Shown piece after piece: positions 6,504 through 13,065 of a stretch of 14,072 bases of DNA. The notes under the pieces are model-generated. The model searched no databases and had not been told where the DNA came from. It worked only from the letters and a program-made list of their open reading frames with translations. A program made the position numbers and the translations under genes. Source of the DNA: an uncultured Bacteroidales bacterium (GTDB taxonomy: Bacteria; Bacteroidota; Bacteroidia; Bacteroidales; JAUNSR01); assembly GCA_947074245.1 (NCBI GenBank), contig CAMTOW010000016.1, forward strand, positions 1 to 14,072, given 5' to 3'. Position 1 is the first letter of the stretch. The number at the start of each line of letters is the position of its first letter.

Positions 6504-7001
6504 TTAATGATTGGATGCTTTTTCGGGCATTACGATGGTGACATATTTCTGAGCGCTTCCCTGAAACCAACCTTTACCACCTTGAAAATCGGCGGTAGTG
6601 AATTCGAGATCTTCTTCGGTCTCGGTATATCGAACCGGTTGAGCAACGTCTTCGGCCAATACCGTTAAAATCTTATTTCCGAAAGGAAACGTTTGATGAT
6701 CGTAAATGAATACCCCTTCATGATCGGTGTATACCGTATCGTATTTCTGATAAACGGAAGCTGCGTCTCCATCGAATGTCGGAATGGAGATACATACCCG
6801 GATATCATCCAACGGCTGATCGGCTTTATTCATCACTTTTCCTTTGATCTGATATTTCACATAAGGCGTCCCGTATTCGGCAGGATTCTCTCCGCCGGCA
6901 ATATTGCCGCACGCGGTTATACCGACAAACCCGAGCATCGAGAGAATCATCGCAAGAAAAGAATTGACACGCTGTCTGGCTCTCGCTTCAAAATGCTTCA
7001 T
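6504..7001 (-). CDS. Putative lipoprotein partner of the radical SAM protein (TIGR04134-like)
   Basis: A 165-residue exported protein. A basic N-terminus (KHFEARARQR) is followed by a hydrophobic stretch from about 13 to 30 and the lipobox ITAC with Cys31, so it is probably lipid-anchored. Right after the anchor comes EYGTPY (42-47), then a carboxypeptidase-regulatory-like beta-sandwich: IKGKVMNKADQPLDDIRVCI (52-71) and YTDHEGVFIYD (91-101), continuing to YVTIVMPEK near the end. The only cysteines are the lipid-anchor Cys31 and Cys70. It lies directly upstream of the radical SAM gene with a 12-bp gap, and the pairing is the main reason for the family call. It could be the substrate of that enzyme or work on the same pathway; nothing in the sequence decides this. 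No clear TAnnTTTG box was found upstream. Confidence 0.85.
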   Translation of the reverse strand: MKHFEARARQRVNSFLAMILSMLGFVGITACGNIAGGENPAEYGTPYVKYQIKGKVMNKADQPLDDIRVCISIPTFDGDAASVYQKYDTVYTDHEGVFIYDHQTFPFGNKILTVLAEDVAQPVRYTETEEDLEFTTADFQGGKGWFQGSAQKYVTIVMPEKASNH

Positions 7002-7094
7002 GATTATAATTTTTTATTGCTTTTTATCTTAAAGAGGGGTTTTACTGCCTAAATGTTGCATTCAGATTAAAAAATTTATGTGATTTATAAAAAA

Positions 7095-7135
7095 ATCACG
7101 ATACAAGCCCTTGTGAGAAGGGTAAGTATCGTGAT
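7095..7135 (-). terminator. Rho-independent terminator after the beta-barrel gene
   Basis: Outer arms ATCACGATAC (7095-7104) and GTATCGTGAT (7126-7135) pair perfectly over 10 bp. Inner arms CCCTT (7108-7112) and AAGGG (7118-7122) extend the hairpin. Read on the minus strand it lies 18 bp beyond the stop at 7154 and is followed by a run of seven T residues, as expected of an intrinsic terminator. Confidence 0.85.
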
Positions 7136-7153
7136 AAAAATCGAAACCCGTAC

Positions 7154-7879
7154 TTAAAATACGTTGAGTTTGACTCCGAACGAAAGGCTGAGATAGTCTT
7201 TCGGTTTAAGATATCGGTTGGTAGCGGCACTGATGATATACAGATCACACGAGCTGATCTCATAAAAAAGAGAAACCGACTGATGCAGTGTCTTGGAACC
7301 GTCGAGATCGAACGTGATACGTTGTCCGGCGAAGATATGAAACCGGATTTTGGTAGAAAACTTGTAGTAATTGTCGGGGTAACGATCCGGCTCCGAACGC
7401 CAGAAGCGTTTATCAAGGATGGAGTTCATATAGATTCCGCAGGTAAGCGGATCGAAACTCCAGCGAGAATCGCCGATGGGCAGATTCCAGGGTATATAAT
7501 TCTGCTTGATCGTAAAGGTAAGCTTGGCATGCTTGTCATTATACCGGGGAATAAACCCTAGAAAGACATCGCTCTCCATACGATCTTTCCAATACGCCCA
7601 TCCGGTTCCGAACGACATGAACCCCATCGATCCGGCAAACTGCACCTTCTGATAGCGGGGTATGAGTTTATACCAACGACGTTCGTAATTCGACACATAC
7701 CGTTCGTGAAGAGACGTCTTCCCGTCCGGACACGGAAGGGAATCGATCGGACAGATCCGCGTATGGAGCGAATCGGTTGCGGCAGGTTCGCCTACAAGGG
7801 TTGGTTTCGCCTGATCGGATGGCATGGCGCCCGCACAGAACGAAAGACACAACAACCCGTTAATAAGATACGACTTCAT
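7154..7879 (-). CDS. Predicted outer-membrane beta-barrel-like protein (function unknown)
   Basis: A 241-residue protein from ATG 7879. The N-terminus MKSYLINGLLCLSFCAGAM is a signal peptide, probably cleaved near residue 18-20. A linker of about 40 residues with several Pro and Asp follows, then a body with alternating polar and aromatic residues (YERRWYKLIPRYQKVQF, MGFMSFGTGWAYW, YIPWNLPIGDSRWSF). The C-terminus YLSLSFGVKLNVF ends in Phe in the pattern used for barrel assembly in the outer membrane. I do not recognise a characterised family; it looks like the small conserved barrel protein found beside calcineurin-like phosphoesterases in Bacteroidales. Its start overlaps the phosphoesterase stop by 20 bp, so the two are probably translationally coupled. 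ATGs at 7885 and 7891 are alternatives, but they would put extra Arg-Met residues ahead of a normal signal peptide. Confidence 0.7.
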   Translation of the reverse strand: MKSYLINGLLCLSFCAGAMPSDQAKPTLVGEPAATDSLHTRICPIDSLPCPDGKTSLHERYVSNYERRWYKLIPRYQKVQFAGSMGFMSFGTGWAYWKDRMESDVFLGFIPRYNDKHAKLTFTIKQNYIPWNLPIGDSRWSFDPLTCGIYMNSILDKRFWRSEPDRYPDNYYKFSTKIRFHIFAGQRITFDLDGSKTLHQSVSLFYEISSCDLYIISAATNRYLKPKDYLSLSFGVKLNVF

Positions 7880-8669
7880 ACGCATACGCATCGGGATATA
7901 ATGTGAATACCATATAACTTCTCGTCTTCATCGACGCGCAGGCGTAATACATGACTCCGTCGCCGAAGATATCCTCTTCATGCAGGCGATGGATATGGGC
8001 ATGAATGCAGAAATCCAGTCCTTTCATCATCTTCAGGTAATACTGAAAGGGCTCGGCTACATTGTTATCGAACTGCTCGCCATAGGGCTGTACGTGCATC
8101 GCGACGATCGTACGGTCGTACGCGCTAGTCGTATCGTTGATCTGCGACTTGATGTAATTAAAATCGGGAACCGGATGAGAATAATCGAATTCGAGAGAAT
8201 TGGTATTCAGACAGACGAAACGGTTGCGCCCGGCAATGAAGGAGAAATTCTCATCGCCATACATTTTCAGATAGACCTGGATACCATTGCCGATCACATC
8301 GTGATTGCCGATCAGAGCGACATAAGGGACCGATAACTTCTTCATAATGTTGTCGACCCATTCGAACTCCTTGGTCATTCCGAAATCGGAAATATCCCCT
8401 CCGTGGATCACAAAGTCAATATCCGACCGCTTATTGATCTCCTTAACGAAATCTTCGGTCTGATCATACCAACGTTGGGTATCGCCCATAAAAGCAAAGC
8501 GGATGGTGTCTTTTCCGGCACAAGCCGATTCGATCCGGACGATCTCTTTCGCGTTGATATCGGTGCGCCCTTTTACGCGGGTATCATACGGGTGATAATC
8601 GATCAGGTCGCATCCGCAGAGTGAGAACAGAAAAAGCGCGGATGCCATTTTAAAAGTTTTTATTTTCAT
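7860..8669 (-). CDS. Calcineurin-like metallophosphoesterase, predicted lipoprotein
   Basis: A 269-residue protein. Residues 1-20 form a lipoprotein signal ending in SLCGC with Cys20 as the likely lipid anchor, so it acts outside the cytoplasm. The metallophosphoesterase signature follows: GDTQ (62-65, with Gln in place of the common His), GGDISD (90-95), GNHD (121-124), His192 (AMHVQP) and HAHIH (223-227). These residues would bind two metal ions and hydrolyse a phosphoester; the substrate is not shown by sequence. Length is short for the family, and there is no extra C-terminal domain. It is the first gene of a two-gene unit with the overlapping barrel protein. A strong terminator lies between it and the upstream inositol phosphate synthase, which argues for a separate promoter, though I found no good -7 box in the 60 bp upstream. 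Confidence 0.87.
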   Translation of the reverse strand: MKIKTFKMASALFLFSLCGCDLIDYHPYDTRVKGRTDINAKEIVRIESACAGKDTIRFAFMGDTQRWYDQTEDFVKEINKRSDIDFVIHGGDISDFGMTKEFEWVDNIMKKLSVPYVALIGNHDVIGNGIQVYLKMYGDENFSFIAGRNRFVCLNTNSLEFDYSHPVPDFNYIKSQINDTTSAYDRTIVAMHVQPYGEQFDNNVAEPFQYYLKMMKGLDFCIHAHIHRLHEEDIFGDGVMYYACASMKTRSYMVFTLYPDAYAYEVVSY

Positions 8670-8730
8670 TCAGCTATGAATATTTAGCAATTGATTCAGT
8701 TATTATTAAAAAATAGGAATGGCTGAAATC

Positions 8731-8764
8731 AAGAAGAGCGCAAATTTTACTTTGCGCTCTTCTT
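8731..8764. terminator. Strong terminator after inositol-3-phosphate synthase
   Basis: A perfect 14-bp stem, AAGAAGAGCGCAAA (8731-8744) and its complement (8751-8764), with a 6-base loop. It lies 28 bp past the stop at 8793. The T-run is better on the plus-strand side (TCTTTTT), but the stem is strong enough to act on the minus transcript, where the 3' side reads CTTCTTGATTT. Confidence 0.8.
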
Positions 8765-8792
8765 TTTAAAATTTGGGATTATGGAGAATAAA

Positions 8793-10091
8793 TCAATCCA
8801 TGTAATCGTATACTTCTTCGCCGATGATCATACGCAACGTGTTACGCATTTTTGCATCTTGTGCGAACAAGTCGTGCTCAGGCTGTTTGTCAAGCTCGTG
8901 CATCGGGCTCTTGAAATAGAACGACAACCAGGTCTGGATTCCGGAGAATCCGCAACGCTGAGACAGGTCGGTCAATAGAACCAGGTCAAGACACAACGGA
9001 GCGGCAAGAATCGAGTCACGGCAAAGGAAATCCACTTTGATCTGCATCGGATAACCCAACCAGCCGAAGATATCGATATTGTCCCATCCTTCTTTGTTGT
9101 CTTTACGAGGAGGGTAATAGTTGATACGCACTTTGTGGTAGATATCACCGTAAAGTTCCGGATGTTTCTTCGGTTCGAGGATCGTGTCGATCACAGACAG
9201 TTTTGAAACTTCCTTCGTTTTGAATGAAGCCGGATCGTCCAATACCTCCCCGTCACGGTTGCCCAGGATGTTGGTAGAGAACCAACCGCTCAGACCCAGC
9301 ATACGGGTTTTCAAAGCGGGAGCCAAAACGGTTTTCATCATGGTCTGACCTGTTTTGAAGTCTTTTCCGCAGATCGCAACCTGATGTTTGTCGGCTAATT
9401 CCCACATCGCAGGCATATCTACGGTAAGAGCAGGTGCGCCATTGATAAACGGAGCGCCTTCTGCGATAGCCGCATACGCGTAACACATACTCGGAGCGAT
9501 TTCCAAAGAATTCTCTTTCATCGCTTTTTCAAGTGAAGACAGCGTCATGTGAGTTTCTGTCATCGGAACATAAACTTCCGTACTTGCTGCCCAGATCACT
9601 ACGACGCGATCGCAATTGTTGTTCGCTTTGAAATCGCGGATATCCTGACGAAGCTGTTCCACCATATCCCATTTCGTAGCTGCATCTTTCACCCAAGTAC
9701 CATGTAGGCGGGTAACGTAATTATTATCGAACGCAGCTTTCATCGGCTTGATGGCTTCCAGTTCTTCCTTAACACCGTTCAGGTCTTTGTCTTCAAGAAC
9801 TTCGGCATGCTTCGCTGCCAGGTAAACGTTTTCTTCAAAGATATCCCAACCACCGAATACCAGATCGTCCAGTTTTGCCAAAGGCACAACGTCTTTGATC
9901 ATCGGCTCACGAACATCGTTGCCTTTACCCAGTTTAAGAGTAGAAAGTTGAGTGATCGAACCGATCGGTTGAGCCAAACCTTTACGAACGGCCAAAGTAC
10001 CGACGATAAAAGTTGAAGAGACAGCACCACCTATTCCGACAACCAGTACACCCAGTTTGCCTTCGGCGCTTTTTACATTAATTTTTTCCAT
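8793..10091 (-). CDS. Inositol-3-phosphate synthase (myo-inositol-1-phosphate synthase)
   Basis: A 432-residue cytoplasmic enzyme that converts glucose 6-phosphate to 1D-myo-inositol 3-phosphate with bound NAD. The NAD-binding loop VVGIGGAVSSTF is at 17-28. GGWDIFEENVY (80-90), VVVIWAAST (163-171), GKDFKTGQT (242-250, carrying the family's active-site lysines), LGNRDGEVL (276-284) and the KVDFLCRDS/APLCLDL block (352-370) follow in the order expected of the family, and length is typical of bacterial forms. In Bacteroides thetaiotaomicron the homologue belongs to an inositol-lipid gene cluster; here no CDP-alcohol phosphotransferase or other lipid gene is adjacent. The ATG at 10091 (MEKINV) is preferred; one at 10106 would add MILLE. 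It has its own -7 box and terminator and looks monocistronic. Confidence 0.93.
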   Translation of the reverse strand: MEKINVKSAEGKLGVLVVGIGGAVSSTFIVGTLAVRKGLAQPIGSITQLSTLKLGKGNDVREPMIKDVVPLAKLDDLVFGGWDIFEENVYLAAKHAEVLEDKDLNGVKEELEAIKPMKAAFDNNYVTRLHGTWVKDAATKWDMVEQLRQDIRDFKANNNCDRVVVIWAASTEVYVPMTETHMTLSSLEKAMKENSLEIAPSMCYAYAAIAEGAPFINGAPALTVDMPAMWELADKHQVAICGKDFKTGQTMMKTVLAPALKTRMLGLSGWFSTNILGNRDGEVLDDPASFKTKEVSKLSVIDTILEPKKHPELYGDIYHKVRINYYPPRKDNKEGWDNIDIFGWLGYPMQIKVDFLCRDSILAAPLCLDLVLLTDLSQRCGFSGIQTWLSFYFKSPMHELDKQPEHDLFAQDAKMRNTLRMIIGEEVYDYMD

Positions 10092-10109
10092 TTCTAATAA
10101 AATCATTCT

Positions 10110-10128
10110 AAATCCGTAGCCCGGATTT
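10110..10128 (-). promoter_or_regulatory. Leader stem-loop just upstream of the inositol phosphate synthase start
   Basis: AAATCCG and CGGATTT form a perfect 7-bp stem around a 5-base loop. On the minus transcript it ends 18 bases before the ATG at 10091, inside a leader of about 140 nt predicted from the -7 box. It could affect ribosome access; it has no U-run, so a terminator is unlikely. Function is not shown. Confidence 0.4.
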
Positions 10129-10239
10129 TATACGGTTATTATATGTTGCACTTTATATAAGCGGCTTTTCGAAAAATGCTGCCTAATGAAATTAAGTTAT
10201 TCAAAAGTGATTATAAAAAATTTTACTTAAAAGAAAATG

Positions 10240-10247
10240 CAAATGTA
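10240..10247 (-). promoter_or_regulatory. Promoter -7 box for inositol-3-phosphate synthase
   Basis: On the minus strand this reads TACATTTG, a full match to TAnnTTTG. Nineteen bases upstream is TTTT, one base off the TTTG of the -33 element. The predicted leader is about 140 nt. Confidence 0.55.
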
Positions 10248-10287
10248 AATTTGCCGCTTTTCACTGAAAAGGTCTATTTTGTCCATT

Positions 10288-10319
10288 AATTGGCCGAAAA
10301 ATCCTATTTTCGTCAAATT
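10288..10319. repeat. Imperfect inverted repeat in the divergent promoter region
   Basis: Left arm AATTGGCCGAAAA (10288-10300) and right arm TTTTCGTCAAATT (10307-10319) pair at 11 of 13 positions around a 6-base spacer. It lies about 40 bp upstream of the synthase -7 box and over 80 bp upstream of the -33 element of the DUF5686 promoter, so it could be an operator for either gene. It lacks the context of a terminator. Confidence 0.4.
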
Positions 10320-10401
10320 GTTTTATTTTTTGTTTTCATAGAGAGATTATTCGGTTTGATTGAATTATGACTTTTAGAACAATCTTCTTTCCGTTTAAAC
10401 C

Positions 10402-10432
10402 TTTGGAACAGTATAAATTTATAAGACTTTTG
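10402..10432 (+). promoter_or_regulatory. Promoter of the DUF5686 gene
   Basis: TTTG at 10402-10405 and GACTTTTG at 10425-10432 are separated by 19 bp, the layout of Bacteroidetes promoters (TTTG, then TAnnTTTG). The -7 box has one mismatch (G for T at its first base). The ATG follows 28 bp later. Confidence 0.55.
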
Positions 10433-10460
10433 TAGCTCTAAAATTTGTCTTGACAACGAT

Positions 10461-13019
10461 ATGAATATACAGAAATACGTCATACTCAATCTGCTCTTTC
10501 TCTTCTGTGTTTGTGTTGCGCCCGCTCAGGCTCAACAACTGATTAAGTTATCCGGAATCGTGACTGATTCCATTTCGTCTGAACCTATTCCCTATGTATC
10601 AGTATATATAAAAGGCACCACAACCGGAGTGATGACCGACGACGAAGGTCGTTTTGAACTTCAGGCCAAACCGACTGATATACTTGCGGCTTCATCATTG
10701 GGTTATCATGAGTATAACCGAAAAATCAATCAATATGCAAATCCATCTAAAATACGGATTCGGCTCATCCCGTCGCAATATGAATTGAAAGAGGTTATCA
10801 TTAAACCAAAAAAAGAAAAATATACCAAAAAGGGGAATCCCGCGGTTGACTTCGTAAAGAACATCATTGCCAACAGAAATGAGAATGATCCTAAAAACAA
10901 GGATTATTTTTCATACGAACGGTATGAAAAACTGACCTATGCTTTCAACGAATTCGATGAAGAGAAGCTTCAGAAAGGACTTTATAAGAAGTTCGGTTTC
11001 TTAAAAAACCACATCGACACGTCGGAAGTATCGGGAAAACCGATTTTGATCATCTCCAACAAAGAGATGATTGAAGATAACTTCTATCGAAAATCGCCCA
11101 AATCCCATAAAAAGGTGGTTCAGGCCAGTAAACATGACGGTTTGGATGAAATGCTTTCGCAAGAGAGTTTTCAGACCCTGATGGGCGAAGTCTTCAAGGA
11201 AGTGGATCTTTATTCGAACGACATCTCTCTGTTCATCAACCGGTTCGTCAGTCCGATATCCTCTATGGGGCCGAACTTCTACAAGTATTACTTATTGGAT
11301 ACGGTTATGGTGGACGGCGTGAAATGTCAGGATCTGGGATTCGTACCGATGGTTTCGGAATCGTTCGGATTTACAGGACACCTTTATGTAACGCTCGATT
11401 CGACCTATTTCATCAAGAAAGCCCATCTGAACATCCCACAGGACATCAATCTGAACTTCGTAAATTTCATGAGCATCGATCAGGAGTTTACCCGTACGCC
11501 CGACAGCGTGCGCTTGCTGACGAAAGATGACATTACGGTGGAGTTCAAATTGACCGATAAAAGCAAGGGAATCTACGCCCGACGGACCAATACGTATCGA
11601 AAGCATACGTTTGAAGAACCGGCGGAAGAAGCCAAGATATTCAAGAATCCGGCGGAAGTGATCGAACTTCCCGAATCGAGATACCGGAATGAGGATTTCT
11701 GGAAAGAGAACCGACACATTCCGATTCCGGAAAAAGAAAATTCGGTAAAAAAACTGATGACCAGCCTGCGCGAAGTCCCGGTATTCTATTGGGGCGAAAA
11801 AGTGATTTCGACCATCGTAGCGGGATATATACCGACCCGGGCCGAAGAGAGCAAGATCCTTGTCGGACCGATGAATACGATGATCAGTGCCAACTCATTT
11901 GAAGGGGCGCGTTTCAGAGTGGGCGGTCTCACGTCGGCTTACCTAAACAAACGCTGGTTCGGAACCGGATATGCGGCTTACGGAACCAAAGACAAGGAGT
12001 TCAAATACATGGGACAGCTCGAATATTCGTTCCACGACAAGAAAGAGCATGCCAACGAATTCCCGGTACATTCGGTGAAGGCCAACTATACCTATGATAT
12101 CGACCAGTTGGGACAGCAATACTTATTTACAAACAAGGATAATATCGTATTGTCGTTGAAACGAAAAAAAGACGACCGGATCACGTATCTGCGCAAAGCG
12201 GAAATCAGCTATCAGCGCGAACATTATTCGGGTCTTTCATACTACGTGAAATTCCGAAATAAGATCGAATACGCGACCGACGTGGTACGCTTCGAGCAGT
12301 TGCGCGTGCCGGAACAGCCTCGACTGATCAATGACTTCATGATGACGGAAGCCGAATTCAAAATCCGATACGCTCCGCATGAGAAGTTTTATCAGACGCA
12401 TACCAAACGATTCCCGATCACCCCGGAAGTACCGGTTGTGTATGTCAGCCATACAACGGCTAAAAAAGGATGGCTCGGAAGTGACTATACGTACAACCGA
12501 ACGGAGATCGGATTTGAGAAACGATTCTGGCTATCGGCATACGGATATTTTGACACCTATTTCAAAGCGGGAAAAGTGTGGGACGCAGTGCCCTTCCCGA
12601 TGCTCTGTATTCCGAATGCCAACCTGTCTTATACGATCCAGCCGCAATCCTTCTCCCTGATGAACGCCGTAGAATTCATCAATGACGAGTATGCGAGTTG
12701 GGACATCACCTATTTCCTCAATGGATTCGTGTTCAATCGAATCCCTCTTTTAAAAGAACTGAAATGGAGAGAAGTAGCCTCATTCCGCGGAATGATCGGT
12801 GATTTGAGCAAGAAGAACAATCCGGAATACAACAACTCGTTGTTTCAGTTTCCGGACGGAGCTTACAAAATGGGGAAAAAACCATATATGGAAGCGACTG
12901 TCGGCATTGAGAACATCTTCAAGTTGATGCGTATCGACTATGTATGGCGTCTTTCCTATCGGGATCATCCCAACATCGACAAGCATGGCGTAAGAATCAG
13001 CATGCACGTCACTTTCTGA
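10461..13019 (+). CDS. DUF5686 outer-membrane protein with N-terminal carboxypeptidase-like regulatory domain
   Basis: An 852-residue exported protein. Residues 1-24 are a signal peptide ending in APAQA. A CarboxypepD_reg-like beta-sandwich spans about 29-105 (LSGIVTDSISSEPIPYVSVY, then GVMTDDEGRFEL), the same N-terminal plug-like module found on many TonB-dependent receptors. The rest, from about 115 to 852, fits the DUF5686 family: a soluble-looking middle part rich in charged residues, then from about residue 455 repeated amphipathic strands (RVGGLTSAYLNKRWFGTGYA, YMGQLEYSFHDKK and many more) ending in GVRISMHVTF, with a terminal Phe as in outer-membrane barrels. No plug domain or TonB box is evident. 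The molecular role of the family is unknown to me. It has its own promoter; the M23 peptidase gene starts 46 bp downstream with its own -7 box, so the two may be partly independent. Confidence 0.87.
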   Translation: MNIQKYVILNLLFLFCVCVAPAQAQQLIKLSGIVTDSISSEPIPYVSVYIKGTTTGVMTDDEGRFELQAKPTDILAASSLGYHEYNRKINQYANPSKIRIRLIPSQYELKEVIIKPKKEKYTKKGNPAVDFVKNIIANRNENDPKNKDYFSYERYEKLTYAFNEFDEEKLQKGLYKKFGFLKNHIDTSEVSGKPILIISNKEMIEDNFYRKSPKSHKKVVQASKHDGLDEMLSQESFQTLMGEVFKEVDLYSNDISLFINRFVSPISSMGPNFYKYYLLDTVMVDGVKCQDLGFVPMVSESFGFTGHLYVTLDSTYFIKKAHLNIPQDINLNFVNFMSIDQEFTRTPDSVRLLTKDDITVEFKLTDKSKGIYARRTNTYRKHTFEEPAEEAKIFKNPAEVIELPESRYRNEDFWKENRHIPIPEKENSVKKLMTSLREVPVFYWGEKVISTIVAGYIPTRAEESKILVGPMNTMISANSFEGARFRVGGLTSAYLNKRWFGTGYAAYGTKDKEFKYMGQLEYSFHDKKEHANEFPVHSVKANYTYDIDQLGQQYLFTNKDNIVLSLKRKKDDRITYLRKAEISYQREHYSGLSYYVKFRNKIEYATDVVRFEQLRVPEQPRLINDFMMTEAEFKIRYAPHEKFYQTHTKRFPITPEVPVVYVSHTTAKKGWLGSDYTYNRTEIGFEKRFWLSAYGYFDTYFKAGKVWDAVPFPMLCIPNANLSYTIQPQSFSLMNAVEFINDEYASWDITYFLNGFVFNRIPLLKELKWREVASFRGMIGDLSKKNNPEYNNSLFQFPDGAYKMGKKPYMEATVGIENIFKLMRIDYVWRLSYRDHPNIDKHGVRISMHVTF

Positions 13020-13035
13020 TTCGCAAGGGTTTCCT

Positions 13036-13043
13036 TATATTTG
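13036..13043 (+). promoter_or_regulatory. Promoter -7 box for the M23 peptidase gene
   Basis: TATATTTG is a full match to TAnnTTTG. TTTC lies 19 bp upstream, one base off TTTG and inside the last codons of the DUF5686 gene. The ATG follows 22 bp later, giving a very short leader. Confidence 0.6.
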
Positions 13044-13065
13044 CGTGTATCAACAACGCGATATA

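Larger units (their letters stand above)
10092..10460. other. Divergent intergenic region (369 bp)
   Basis: This is an AT-rich region between inositol-3-phosphate synthase (minus) and the DUF5686 gene (plus), with no coding frame I can support. It holds a leader stem-loop near the synthase start, a promoter for each gene, and a 13-bp imperfect inverted repeat upstream of the synthase promoter. A 10-bp palindrome TTTTCGAAAA lies at 10166-10175 in the synthase leader. Confidence 0.7.

Noticed and set aside
8731..8764. Regulatory RNA from the strong 14-bp hairpin
   Set aside because: Its position just after a stop codon and perfect stem with a small loop are fully explained by a terminator.
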